Positions 45,274-53,488 of a DNA stretch of 64,000 nt are shown here, in pieces. How positions within the stretch are numbered: position 1 is the stretch's first letter; each line of letters starts with the position of its first letter. The notes under the pieces were generated by a model. The model had not been told where the DNA came from. It did no database searches and saw only the letters and a list, made by a program, of their open reading frames with translations. Origin of the DNA: Gaiellasilicea sp963850995 (GTDB lineage: Bacteria > Actinomycetota > Thermoleophilia > Gaiellales > Gaiellaceae); assembly GCA_963850995.1 (NCBI GenBank), contig CAWKNQ010000004.1, forward strand, positions 1 through 64,000, in the 5' to 3' direction. The position numbers were made by a program, and so were the translations under genes.

Positions 45274-46142
45274 CTCTCGATCGTCAGAAGCTCAAGGAGC
45301 AGATCCACGAGCTCTATCGCTCCGAGCACGACGAGATGGGAGAGCGCGGGACGCTCGAACGCCTGGAGCGGGGGCGGGAATGGGATCTCGCGCCGACGCT
45401 CGCTTCCGGAGGTGTCGTGGTCTTTCCGCATGCCGGTGTGCTGGACTGCGGGCATCAGGTCGCGGCCGCGGTCCAGGGCTGTCTCGACAGCGGCGCCGAT
45501 CGCGTGATCGTGATCAGCGTCCTGCACGCGTTCACGGACGAGATGCAGGAAGCTCGCACGCGCGTCTCGGCGGGTGAAGATCCGTCCGAGTGGCCGTTCT
45601 GGGGGATCCAGGGGCCGGGGATCGAGGGACGAGACGAGTGGCGCGACGACCACTCGTTGATCAGCTTCCGGCACTTCTGGGCCGCGGAGACGAGTCGGCG
45701 CGGAGTACCCGGCCCGGAAGTCGTCGAGCGGTACCCGTACCTCGCCGGCGGCCACCCCGAGCGGCTCCCGGGCATCGAGGAGCTCGCCGCCCTCGCCGAG
45801 GACGCGGTCATCGTCTCCACCGCCGACCCCTTCCATCACGGGATCGGATACGGCGATCCTCCGGAGCGCGCACTCGCGCCCGACGACGGTGGGCTCGAGC
45901 TCGCCCGAGCGACGATCGAGGAAGGGATCGCGCTACTCGGCAGCGGCGACTACGCAGGCTACGACGCGCACTGCATCGAGGCCAAGAGCGACGCGCGCGA
46001 TGCAGGGGTCGTCTTTCGCTACCTCCGCGGGGAGCTGCACGGCTCGATCGTCGACATGACCTACACCGACGCCGCGGCGCTGTACGAAGCGCCGGATCCG
46101 ACCTGGGTCGCCGCTCCGCTCGTCGAGTGGCGGGCAGGCTGA
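45270..46142 (+). CDS. MEMO-like (AmmeMemoRadiSam system B-like) protein
   Basis: A 290-residue protein from GTG 45270. VVVFPHAGVLDCGHQVAAAV matches the PHAG-Y-SG block of MEMO1-type proteins, DRVIVISVLHAFTDEM their second His, and VIVSTADPFHHGIGYGDP their Asp-His block. MEMO proteins share a fold with extradiol dioxygenases and bind iron or copper; bacterial roles are unclear. The match rests on these motifs by eye. The usual AMMECR1 and radical-SAM partners are not in the window. Confidence 0.6.
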   Translation: MTLDRQKLKEQIHELYRSEHDEMGERGTLERLERGREWDLAPTLASGGVVVFPHAGVLDCGHQVAAAVQGCLDSGADRVIVISVLHAFTDEMQEARTRVSAGEDPSEWPFWGIQGPGIEGRDEWRDDHSLISFRHFWAAETSRRGVPGPEVVERYPYLAGGHPERLPGIEELAALAEDAVIVSTADPFHHGIGYGDPPERALAPDDGGLELARATIEEGIALLGSGDYAGYDAHCIEAKSDARDAGVVFRYLRGELHGSIVDMTYTDAAALYEAPDPTWVAAPLVEWRAG

Positions 46143-46216
46143 CTAGAGCCACGGCCGGAAGCGCTATCCGCGACCATTGAAGTACCGGTCGAACTATCTC
46201 GGGATGGTCGCCGCGA

Positions 46217-47557
46217 TCAGTCGAAGCCGAAGATCGGCGGGAGGACGACCACGACCGCGGCGGCCCAGAGAGCGAAGACCGGCAGGTAGGCGGTCTGCCA
46301 GCGCTCGAGCCGGTGCAGCGTGCTGCGTCGGGTGAGGAATCGCGTCGAGAGCCAGGCGGCCCCCGCGAGGTTCACGAGCAGGACGAGATTGAGGCCGAGC
46401 GCGGCTGTCCTGTTCGGCGTGAACCCGAGGTCCCCGATCCGAGCGATCATCGCGCCGAGCACCATCAGATCGAGCACGAGCGCGCTGACGACGGCGACGA
46501 GCTGGATCCGGTCCATCCAGTCCGGCGAGGTGGACGGGTCTCGCGCGGACATCCCGTACAGGACGAGCGCGAGAACGACCACCAGCAGAGCGTCGAAGAC
46601 GCTGACGAGGTCGCGGTCGAACGCATCGCCGAACCCGGTCGCGGCATAGACGACGACGGAGCCGGCCAGCATCACCGCAAAGAGCGGCGTGAAGAGCATC
46701 GTCAGCACCGGCGCCATGTTCTCCACGACCCGCTGCTTCGACTCGACGAGCCACGCGGCCACGATCACGGCACCCGCCGCTCCCGAGGGCAGCACCCACT
46801 CGGCGATTCGATCGATATCGACCCCTGTCGGCTCGAGGATCGCGGCGGTCAATCCCATGAGCACACCGCCGCCGAGCGCGATCAGCACGTAGTAGATGAA
46901 CCACTCGCCCGTGAAGCGGACGAAGTCCATGCGCCGCTCGTGCGATCGGAGCGTGCCGCCCATGTAGGGGTAGGCGACCGCGAACCACAGGACCACGGGG
47001 AGATGGGCTGCGACGAGGATCTCGGTGTCGGAGTCCGTGCCCCAGGGGTAGAGGTTGACCACGAGCGCAGCGAGGACGAACGGCACCGCCGCCAGCAACC
47101 AGTGCCTGGTGTCGAGCTGACGTCGGTGGGCGAAGTAACCGGCGAGGAACGGCAACACGAACAGACCGACGTTCCGTACGAACCAACTCGGCTCCTCGTC
47201 CGGCACGTCTGCGGCGAGACGAGCGACCTGAATCGTCACTGCCGCTGCGACGGCGAAGACGAGCGTCTCGATCCAGCCGCTGGACGAGAGCGCCGATTCG
47301 TCCTCATCTGGTGAGAGGAGCTGCTTCCAGAGGCGGCCGCTGTGCTCGCGTGCGTACTCCCGGGACAGGCCGTCGACGTCTCCCAGCCGCTTCACGGCGA
47401 TCAGGAACCCCTCGTCGGCCGTGAGGCCCGCCGCGCTCAGCTCGGCGATCTGGTGACGGAGATGATCCTCCAGCTCATCGACGTCGCGTCCGTTGACGCC
47501 CGGAGCGTTGGAGACGTAGGCCCGCCACTCCGCGATCTGTGACTCCAGGCTCTCCAT
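46217..47557 (-). CDS. Multi-pass membrane protein with permease-prefix domain, PadR operon
   Basis: A 446-residue protein from ATG 47557 (GTG 47560 is also possible). The cytoplasmic N-terminus (SQIAEWRAYVSNAPG, then VDELEDHLRHQIAELSAAGL) is the permease-prefix-1 type domain that typically accompanies PadR regulators. About ten hydrophobic helices follow (for example RNVGLFVLPFLAGYFAHRR and IYYVLIALGGGVLMGLTAA). The transported or sensed compound is unknown. It starts 3 nt after the PadR stop. Confidence 0.82.
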   Translation of the reverse strand: MESLESQIAEWRAYVSNAPGVNGRDVDELEDHLRHQIAELSAAGLTADEGFLIAVKRLGDVDGLSREYAREHSGRLWKQLLSPDEDESALSSSGWIETLVFAVAAAVTIQVARLAADVPDEEPSWFVRNVGLFVLPFLAGYFAHRRQLDTRHWLLAAVPFVLAALVVNLYPWGTDSDTEILVAAHLPVVLWFAVAYPYMGGTLRSHERRMDFVRFTGEWFIYYVLIALGGGVLMGLTAAILEPTGVDIDRIAEWVLPSGAAGAVIVAAWLVESKQRVVENMAPVLTMLFTPLFAVMLAGSVVVYAATGFGDAFDRDLVSVFDALLVVVLALVLYGMSARDPSTSPDWMDRIQLVAVVSALVLDLMVLGAMIARIGDLGFTPNRTAALGLNLVLLVNLAGAAWLSTRFLTRRSTLHRLERWQTAYLPVFALWAAAVVVVLPPIFGFD

Positions 47558-47560
47558 CAC

Positions 47561-47920
47561 TCACGCCTCGCCGAGAGAGGTCAGCAGCACACCGGAGCCC
47601 GGCCAGACGTCGTTCAGCGCACGGGTGACGGCGACCCATTGCCGGTGCTGCTCCGCGAGTGCCGTTCGTCCGTCGTCCGTGATCATGTAGTACTGGCGGC
47701 GACGCCCTTCCGGCGGCGTTCGCCACTCCGTCGTCACGTAGCCGAGCCGGCGGAGGCGATGGAGCAGCGGGTAGAGCATCCCGTCGGTCCACTCGAACTC
47801 GCCCCCGGACAGTGCACGCACCCGCTTCAGGATGGCGTAGCCGTAGCTCTCACCCTCGACCAGGATTGCGAGTACGAGCGGCGTCGCCGAGGCGGCGACC
47901 AGGTCCTTGTCAATGCGCAT
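47561..47920 (-). CDS. PadR-family transcriptional regulator
   Basis: A 119-residue winged-helix protein from ATG 47920. ATPLVLAILVEGESYGYAIL and WTDGMLYPLLHRLRRLGYVT are the recognition core, and RRRQYYMITDDGRTAL the wing. PadR proteins repress a neighbouring membrane protein gene until a ligand binds. Cotranscription with the permease-prefix protein downstream and the repeat-bearing divergent promoter upstream fit that model. Confidence 0.92.
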   Translation of the reverse strand: MRIDKDLVAASATPLVLAILVEGESYGYAILKRVRALSGGEFEWTDGMLYPLLHRLRRLGYVTTEWRTPPEGRRRQYYMITDDGRTALAEQHRQWVAVTRALNDVWPGSGVLLTSLGEA

Positions 47921-47942
47921 GAGTCTCCACGGCTCGAAGTGT

Positions 47943-47982
47943 TATGCATAGAAGCACAAGGTGCATGGAAGCGCAAGGTATT
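47943..47982. promoter_or_regulatory. Candidate PadR operator: palindrome plus two direct repeats
   Basis: TATGCATA (47943-47950) is a perfect palindrome. It is followed by two copies of GAAGC(A/G)CAAGGT, 17 bp apart. They lie between the PadR start (47920) and the divergent thioesterase start (48017). PadR proteins often bind AT-rich palindromes upstream of their own gene, so autoregulation is plausible. Confidence 0.45.
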
Positions 47983-48016
47983 CGGCGGTACCGCTCCGAT
48001 CTCGGATGATGCGGGG

Positions 48017-48478
48017 GTGCCGGATCCACTGAACCCGCCGTCGGCGCCGCTCGACGATGCCACTGTCGCGCGTGTCCGCGCGAGCTTCGCCCGCCAGGGC
48101 GCGATGGCAACGCTCGGCGCCGGGCTCGCAGACATCGCGTCCGGTCGCGCCGAGATCGCGCTGCCGATCGAACCGCACCTGTCCCAGCAGGATGGCTTCC
48201 TCCACGCGGGGGTCGTCGTCGCCGCGCTCGACAGTGCCTGTGGCTACGCGGCGCTGACCCTGATGCCGCACGACGCGGAGGTGCTGACCGTCGAGCTGAA
48301 GGTCAACCTGCTGGCGCCGGCCAGCGGCGCGAGGCTCGTTGCCGAGGGCGAGGTCGTCCGCGCCGGGCGCACGCTGACCGTCTGCCGCGGCGAGGCGTAT
48401 GCCGAGCAGGGGGCCGAGCGCGTTCACGTCGCGACAATGCTGGCGACGATGGTGCGTCGGCGCGCCGGCGCTGCGTGA
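48017..48478 (+). CDS. PaaI-like hotdog-fold thioesterase
   Basis: A 153-residue protein from GTG 48017. HLSQQDGFLHAGVVVAALDS is the hotdog helix with the substrate-site Asp/His-Ala-Gly pattern, and VLTVELKVNLLAPASG the main strand of the fold. It would hydrolyse a small acyl-CoA ester. Its stop overlaps the start of the glycosylase-like gene (GTGA), so the two are translated together. Confidence 0.87.
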   Translation: MPDPLNPPSAPLDDATVARVRASFARQGAMATLGAGLADIASGRAEIALPIEPHLSQQDGFLHAGVVVAALDSACGYAALTLMPHDAEVLTVELKVNLLAPASGARLVAEGEVVRAGRTLTVCRGEAYAEQGAERVHVATMLATMVRRRAGAA

Positions 48479-49695
48479 AGGTCACCGCTGAGACTGCACG
48501 CCGCTTTCTCGTCGCGCGCCACGCGCTCGCTCCCGCGCGGTCGCTCGAGGGTGGACCGGACGCCGTGCTCGAGGTCTTCCGCCGGCTCGGCTCGATCCAG
48601 TTCGATCCGCTCGCGGTCGCCGGTCGCACCCACGACCTCGTCCTGCACGCGCGCGTGGCCGAGTACAACCCCGCCTGGTGCGACCTGCTCTACGAGCGGC
48701 GCGAGATCTTCGAGGCGTACAACAAGGGGCTCTCCTTCGTCCCGGCGACCGAGTATCCGTGGTTCCGCGCAACGTTGAGCCGGAGCGCGTCGCGCGTCCT
48801 CGAAGAGAACGCCGAGGTGGCCGGCCGCGTGCTCGAGCGGATCCGCGCCGACGGGCCGCTGTCATCACTCGACTTCGAGCGCGCGCAGGGGCCGACGACC
48901 GACTGGTTCGGCGTGCCGACGAACACCGTTCGTGCGGTGCTCGAGGCGTACGCCGTCACCGGCGTGCTCGGCCTCGCGCGACGCGACGGCAACCGACGCT
49001 ACTACGACCTCCTCGAGCGGCTGCTTCCGGCCGACGTGCTCGCGCGCAGCATCCCGCTGAGAGAGCAGCTCCGGCACAAGCTCCTCTCGCGCTACCGCGC
49101 TCACGGCCTCCTCGGCGTCGGCGGCGGCGGAGGCGTCTTCGGCGGCATCGGTCCCGCCAAGCCGGATCCGAGGCTGCCGGAGTATCCGGGCAGAACGGCA
49201 CTGCGCGAGGAGCTCATCGACGACGGCGAGCTCGTCCCCGTCGAGATCGAGGGCGTCCGCGGGAAGCGGTTCGTGCTCAAGGGGGAGGTCGGATTGCTGA
49301 ACGATCCCCCGGAGCCACCGCCCTCCGTCGCCTTCCTGCCGCCCTTCGATGCGCTCGTGTGGGACCGTGCCCTCCTCGCATCCCTGTTCGAGTTCGACTA
49401 CGTGTGGGAGCTCTTCCTTCCGCCGGCCAAGCGGCGTTGGGGCTGGTACGTGCTGCCGATGCTCTTCCGCGATCGCCTCGTCGGCCGGATCGAGCCGCGC
49501 ATCGACCGCACCGCCGGCAAGGTGCAGGTGCTCGACCTCTGGTGGGAGGACCGCTTCGCGCCGCGACGCACCGAGGGCTTCGTCGACGCGATGCGCGACG
49601 CGCTCCGCGCCTACCTGCGGTTCGCAGGCGCGACTCAGCTCGAGTGGCCGTCGCACCTCGCGACGGAGAAACGGCTCTTCGGCAGTCGTCCCTAG
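48475..49695 (+). CDS. AlkZ/YcaQ-family (HTH_42) DNA glycosylase-like protein
   Basis: A 406-residue protein from GTG 48475. Three winged-helix units are expected. RRLGSIQFDPLAVAGRTHDL holds the family QxQ/QxD-type catalytic position (QFD here); WFGVPTNTVRAVLEAYAVTG and FLPPFDALVWDRALLASLFE are further family blocks. E. coli YcaQ and Streptomyces AlkZ remove bulky or crosslinked alkylated bases. The substrate of this member is unknown. The stop codon TAG (49693-49695) is the first three bases of the 167-bp inverted-repeat element. Confidence 0.85.
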   Translation: MKVTAETARRFLVARHALAPARSLEGGPDAVLEVFRRLGSIQFDPLAVAGRTHDLVLHARVAEYNPAWCDLLYERREIFEAYNKGLSFVPATEYPWFRATLSRSASRVLEENAEVAGRVLERIRADGPLSSLDFERAQGPTTDWFGVPTNTVRAVLEAYAVTGVLGLARRDGNRRYYDLLERLLPADVLARSIPLREQLRHKLLSRYRAHGLLGVGGGGGVFGGIGPAKPDPRLPEYPGRTALREELIDDGELVPVEIEGVRGKRFVLKGEVGLLNDPPEPPPSVAFLPPFDALVWDRALLASLFEFDYVWELFLPPAKRRWGWYVLPMLFRDRLVGRIEPRIDRTAGKVQVLDLWWEDRFAPRRTEGFVDAMRDALRAYLRFAGATQLEWPSHLATEKRLFGSRP

Positions 49696-49859
49696 ATGAT
49701 TGATCGGCAATTACCGCACTCGCGGATGACGACCCAGACACGGCGCCGGGAGCCACCCTCGACCTTGCCAAGGCAACCAGCCTTGGCTGCGGCCGAGTGC
49801 GGCCCCCAGCTTGGTCTGGAACGCCCCCGCAAGCACGCCAATTACCGATCAACCATCTA
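49693..49859. repeat. 167-bp nested inverted-repeat element ending two convergent genes
   Basis: The outer arms are 33 nt. The left arm begins TAGATGATTGATCGGCAATT; the right arm, read on the minus strand, begins TAGATGGTTGATCGGTAATT. Seven positions differ: six are transitions that would all be G-U pairs in a minus-strand transcript, and one is a true mismatch. Inside are CCAGAC/GTCTGG and a central hairpin GCCAAGGC...GCCTTGGC. The TAG of each arm is the stop codon of the flanking convergent gene. It could be a MITE-like insertion, a bidirectional terminator or a structured RNA. No transposase is present. Confidence 0.8.
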
Positions 49860-50526
49860 AGAGGCGGACAACGCGCGCTCGAGGGCGGTCCGGTCGAAGG
49901 CCCCGCCGTGCGTCGCGAGCACGTGCTCGACCGGCAACTCGAGCAGCGGGCGCAACCCCTCGGCGATCTCGTCGCGCGTCATTTGAGGGCGAAGCCACCT
50001 CTCGTTGATCTCGAGCCCCTGACCGAAGTCGACGAACGTGTCGCCCGAGATCACCGCGCGATGGCTTTCGACCCAGAGCACGGTGTCGTTCGGCTTGTGC
50101 CCCTGAAACACGTCTGCACCGAATGGGAGCCGGTCACCGGGCGGCGTACACGTGTGCCTCGCCCTTGCCCTCGCGGAGGAGCCAGACGACGTCGGGAGCG
50201 CCGTCGCCGGCCTGCTCGGCGGTGAGGCCGTATGTGTCCATGAGGTACTGCGCGGAGTCGGGCAACGGGGTGTAGACCGGAACGCCGAGCCGCGCGACCA
50301 GGCCCTCCGAGTCCCGCTCGTGCCACGGCGCCGTGAGCACGATCGCCGTCTCGCGCTCGGCCGCGAGCGCCTCGATCTCGCTGGGCACGCCCAGCGGGTC
50401 GAACAGCAGGAGGCGTTGGTCGTCGTCGATCGCGAAGGACGAGACGTTCTGGTCCCACGGCTCGCTCGGCCTCCAATCCGGATGGGGTGCCTGCCAGTGC
50501 CACAGTCCCGTCCGAAGCTCGCGCAC
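49857..50526 (-). pseudogene. Metallo-beta-lactamase-fold protein, frameshifted
   Basis: ATG 50526 opens RELRTGLWHWQAPHPDWRPS, NVSSFAIDDDQRLLLFDPLG and an unusual TAPWHERDSEGLVARLG, where the usual THxHxDH is reduced to WHERD. At about 50140 a one-base change ends the frame at TGA after HVYAAR. The other frame continues PPGDRLPFGADVFQGHKPND, VISGDTFVDFGQGLEI and EHVLATHGGAFDRTALERAL to TAG 49857. Rejoined, it is a protein of about 222 residues of the MBL fold. The stop lies in the 167-bp inverted-repeat element. Confidence 0.75.
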
Positions 50527-50626
50527 GGCGCGATGCTACTGGAGGCGCGAGATCCCCGACTTGACAGTTGAGGAAGCCGCGGCCGACTTTGCAGGACCCC
50601 GTCATACAATCCTCGGAGAGGCAGGC

Positions 50627-53389
50627 GTGGCAGTCAGCGTCCCCCACCTTCCCGGCAGGGAGGACGAGCTCGCCGCTCTCCTCGATCTCCTCGACGCGTC
50701 CGACGATTTGCCCGCAGCCGCCGTGGTCGTCGGCGAAGCCGGGATCGGCAAGACAGCGCTCTGGCTCGAAGCGGTGGAGGCGGCGCAGGATCGCGGCTAT
50801 CTAGTCCTCTCCTGTCGTCCGTCCGAGGTAGAGGCCCGATTCTCGTTCGTCGGGCTTGCCGATCTGATCGGAGGCGTCGTTGGCGATGTGTTGCCGCAGC
50901 TGCCGCGGCCACAGCGCCGGGCGCTCGAAGCCGCGCTCGCGCTCTCGGAAGCCGGTGGTCCAGCTGCCGAGGAGGGTGTTGTCGCATTCGCCTTCCTGAG
51001 CACCTTGCGAAAGCTCGCCGTCGACAACCGGCTGCTGCTCGCGCTCGACGATGTCCAGTGGCTCGACGCACCGTCGCTGGCAATGCTCCGCTTCGCTCTT
51101 GCCCGTCTCGGGGCGGAGCCGGTCGCCGCGATCCTGACCGCCCGCGACGAGGTGCCAGTCTGGCTGCGCAGGGGTGTGCCGGAGGGGCAGCTGCTAACGA
51201 TCGAGCTCGGACCTCTCAGCGTCGGCGCGCTGCACGAGCTGCTGCGAACACGCGCCGGGGCTGTCCTTCCGCGGCCGACTCTCCTACGCATCTGGGAAGC
51301 ATCGGCAGGGAATCCGTTCTTCGCCCTCGAGCTCGCGAGTGCGCTTCAGCGTCGGGGCGGCAGGGTGGGTCCTGGCGAGGAGCTGCCAACTCCCTCGAAC
51401 CTGGAAGAGCTCGTTCACGAGCGCGTCGATCGCCTCGGAGCCCCGGGGCTCGAGGTGGCGCGGGTCGTTGCCACGCTCGCCGACCCGACGGTGCGCCTGG
51501 TCGAGGCGGCCGCCGGCCGCCTCGCGGAGGCCGGACTACGCGACGCAATGGGAGCCCGGATCCTCGAAGTCGATGGGGAGCGCCTCCGCTTCACGCATCC
51601 CCTACTTCGCTCTGCGGTTTCGTCGCGCGCGACCCCGGCGCAACAGCGGTCGCTTCACGCGCGGCTCGCCCAGGTCGCACCGAGCCCGGAGGAACGAGCA
51701 CGGCATCTCGCGCTCGCCGCCGTCCGGCCGAGTCGCGAGGTCGCCGCCGTAGTCGAGGAGGCTGCGGAGAGCGCGCACGCACGAGGAGCGGCCGCAGCCG
51801 CCGCTGAGCTGGCCGAACTGGCAGTCCGACTCACCCCTGCCGACGACGTCGACGGCGCGCGTCGGCGCGTTCTCGACTGCGCCGATTGGCTCCGCAAGGC
51901 AGGCGACGGCGAGCGCGCGATCGCCCTGCTCGAGCAGGCGCGTGACGCCGCTCCTCGGGGGCCGGCGCGGGCCGAGGTTCTCATGCGCCTGGCCCACACT
52001 GTGGCGGTGCTTGTCGGCCCGCGGAAAGCGATCGAGCTCAGTCGCGAGGCTCTCGCGCAGGCTGAAGGCGACCCTGCCCTCGAGGCGGAGATTCATCTGA
52101 ACCTCGCCGCGCTCTGGCGGGACCGGAATCGCGGCCTGACACACGCCGAGCTGGCCGTCGAGGCCGCGACACGCGCCGGGGATGCGGCGCTCCGGTGCAG
52201 GGCGCTGGCGCAGTTCGGCCTCCTGCATTTCCGCCGCGGGCGGGGCATTGCTCGCGAGCAGATGGAGGACGCTCTCGCGCTCGAGCGGTCGCTACCGCAG
52301 GCGCCGCTGACCGGCGAGGCGACGTCGACTCTCGTGTTTCAGCTCCTGTGGTCGTGTGAGCTCGAGCGCGCACGGCGACCGCTCGAGGATCGGCGCGACG
52401 CCATGCGCGCACGAGACGACCCAGGGGAGGCCGGTGAGTTGTGGATGCTGAGCCTCCTAGAGTGGCGGGCGGGGAACTGGGAGCTGGGGGCGCGCCATGC
52501 AGCCGACCTGCTTACGCTCCGGGCGCAATTCGGCCAAGTAGGCGAGCAGCCGATCGCAGAGCTTCCCGCCGCGCTGATCGCGGCGCACCAGGGTCGAATC
52601 GACGATGCGCGCGATCGGTCGGAGCGCGCGCTCGCTCTTGCGGAGGAAGAAGGCATCCGGATCGCCCAGTCGGGCCATCGCTGGGTGCTCGGGTTTATCG
52701 AGCTGTCGCGCGGCGATCCAGCGGCAGCGCTGGGAAACCTCCAACGTTCGTGGGAGATCCGTGACAGCGTCGGCGTTCTCGAGCCGGGCCACCGTTTGGA
52801 CCTGGCGGACACGCTGGAGGCGCTGATCGCGGTCGGGGAGCTCGCGGAAGCCGAGCGGAAACTCGTGCCGTGGGAGAAGCGCGCCCGAACGCTCGACCGA
52901 TCGTGGGCGCTGGCGATCACGGCTCGTTGCCGCGCGCTCCTCCTCGCCGCCCGGGGCGATCTCGCGGGCGCCCAGACGGGCTTCGAGCGCGCGCTCGCCG
53001 AGCATGCGCGGACTCAGGATCCGTTTCAGTACGCGCGTACGCTGCTCGCGCAAGGGGTCACGCAGCGGCGAGCGAAACAGCGGGGCGCCGCCCGCGTGAC
53101 GCTCGAGCAGGCGCTCGCCGGCTTCGAGCGGCTCGGCGCGCCGCTCTGGGCGCAGAAGGCACGGAGTGAGCTGACGCGGATCGGCGGGCGCACACATTCA
53201 CGCGGTGAGCTGACCGAGGCCGAGCGCCGGATCGCGGCGCTCGTCGGCGAGGGCCGCACGAACCGCGAGGTCGCCGCGGCTCTCTTCATCACCGAGCACA
53301 CAGTCGAGGGGGCGCTAACGCGCGCCTATCGGAAGCTCGGCGTCCGCTCACGCTCAGAGCTGGCGCACCGGCTCGGGCAGGAGCACTAA
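50627..53389 (+). CDS. Large ATP-binding LuxR-family transcriptional regulator (LAL/MalT-like)
   Basis: A 920-residue protein from GTG 50627, with GGAGAGG upstream. The AAA_16 ATPase has LPGREDELAALLDLLDASDD, Walker A VVVGEAGIGKTALWLEA and Walker B LLLALDDVQWLDAPSL. A long helical TPR-like middle follows, and a C-terminal LuxR HTH (LTEAERRIAALVGEGRTNRE, then LFITEHTVEGALTRAYRKLG). Such proteins activate pathway genes in response to a ligand bound by the middle region. The target is unknown; the haloperoxidase gene 99 nt downstream is a candidate. A truncated relative sits at 14247-14366. Confidence 0.93.
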   Translation: MAVSVPHLPGREDELAALLDLLDASDDLPAAAVVVGEAGIGKTALWLEAVEAAQDRGYLVLSCRPSEVEARFSFVGLADLIGGVVGDVLPQLPRPQRRALEAALALSEAGGPAAEEGVVAFAFLSTLRKLAVDNRLLLALDDVQWLDAPSLAMLRFALARLGAEPVAAILTARDEVPVWLRRGVPEGQLLTIELGPLSVGALHELLRTRAGAVLPRPTLLRIWEASAGNPFFALELASALQRRGGRVGPGEELPTPSNLEELVHERVDRLGAPGLEVARVVATLADPTVRLVEAAAGRLAEAGLRDAMGARILEVDGERLRFTHPLLRSAVSSRATPAQQRSLHARLAQVAPSPEERARHLALAAVRPSREVAAVVEEAAESAHARGAAAAAAELAELAVRLTPADDVDGARRRVLDCADWLRKAGDGERAIALLEQARDAAPRGPARAEVLMRLAHTVAVLVGPRKAIELSREALAQAEGDPALEAEIHLNLAALWRDRNRGLTHAELAVEAATRAGDAALRCRALAQFGLLHFRRGRGIAREQMEDALALERSLPQAPLTGEATSTLVFQLLWSCELERARRPLEDRRDAMRARDDPGEAGELWMLSLLEWRAGNWELGARHAADLLTLRAQFGQVGEQPIAELPAALIAAHQGRIDDARDRSERALALAEEEGIRIAQSGHRWVLGFIELSRGDPAAALGNLQRSWEIRDSVGVLEPGHRLDLADTLEALIAVGELAEAERKLVPWEKRARTLDRSWALAITARCRALLLAARGDLAGAQTGFERALAEHARTQDPFQYARTLLAQGVTQRRAKQRGAARVTLEQALAGFERLGAPLWAQKARSELTRIGGRTHSRGELTEAERRIAALVGEGRTNREVAAALFITEHTVEGALTRAYRKLGVRSRSELAHRLGQEH

Positions 53390-53488
53390 GCGGCGCCCGG
53401 CGCAAACTGTAGGGATCTCCAGCTTTCGAGCGGGGTGACTCGACGCCAGCCTTCCCTCTGTGAATCAGCAAACAGAAGGGAGAGGGCC

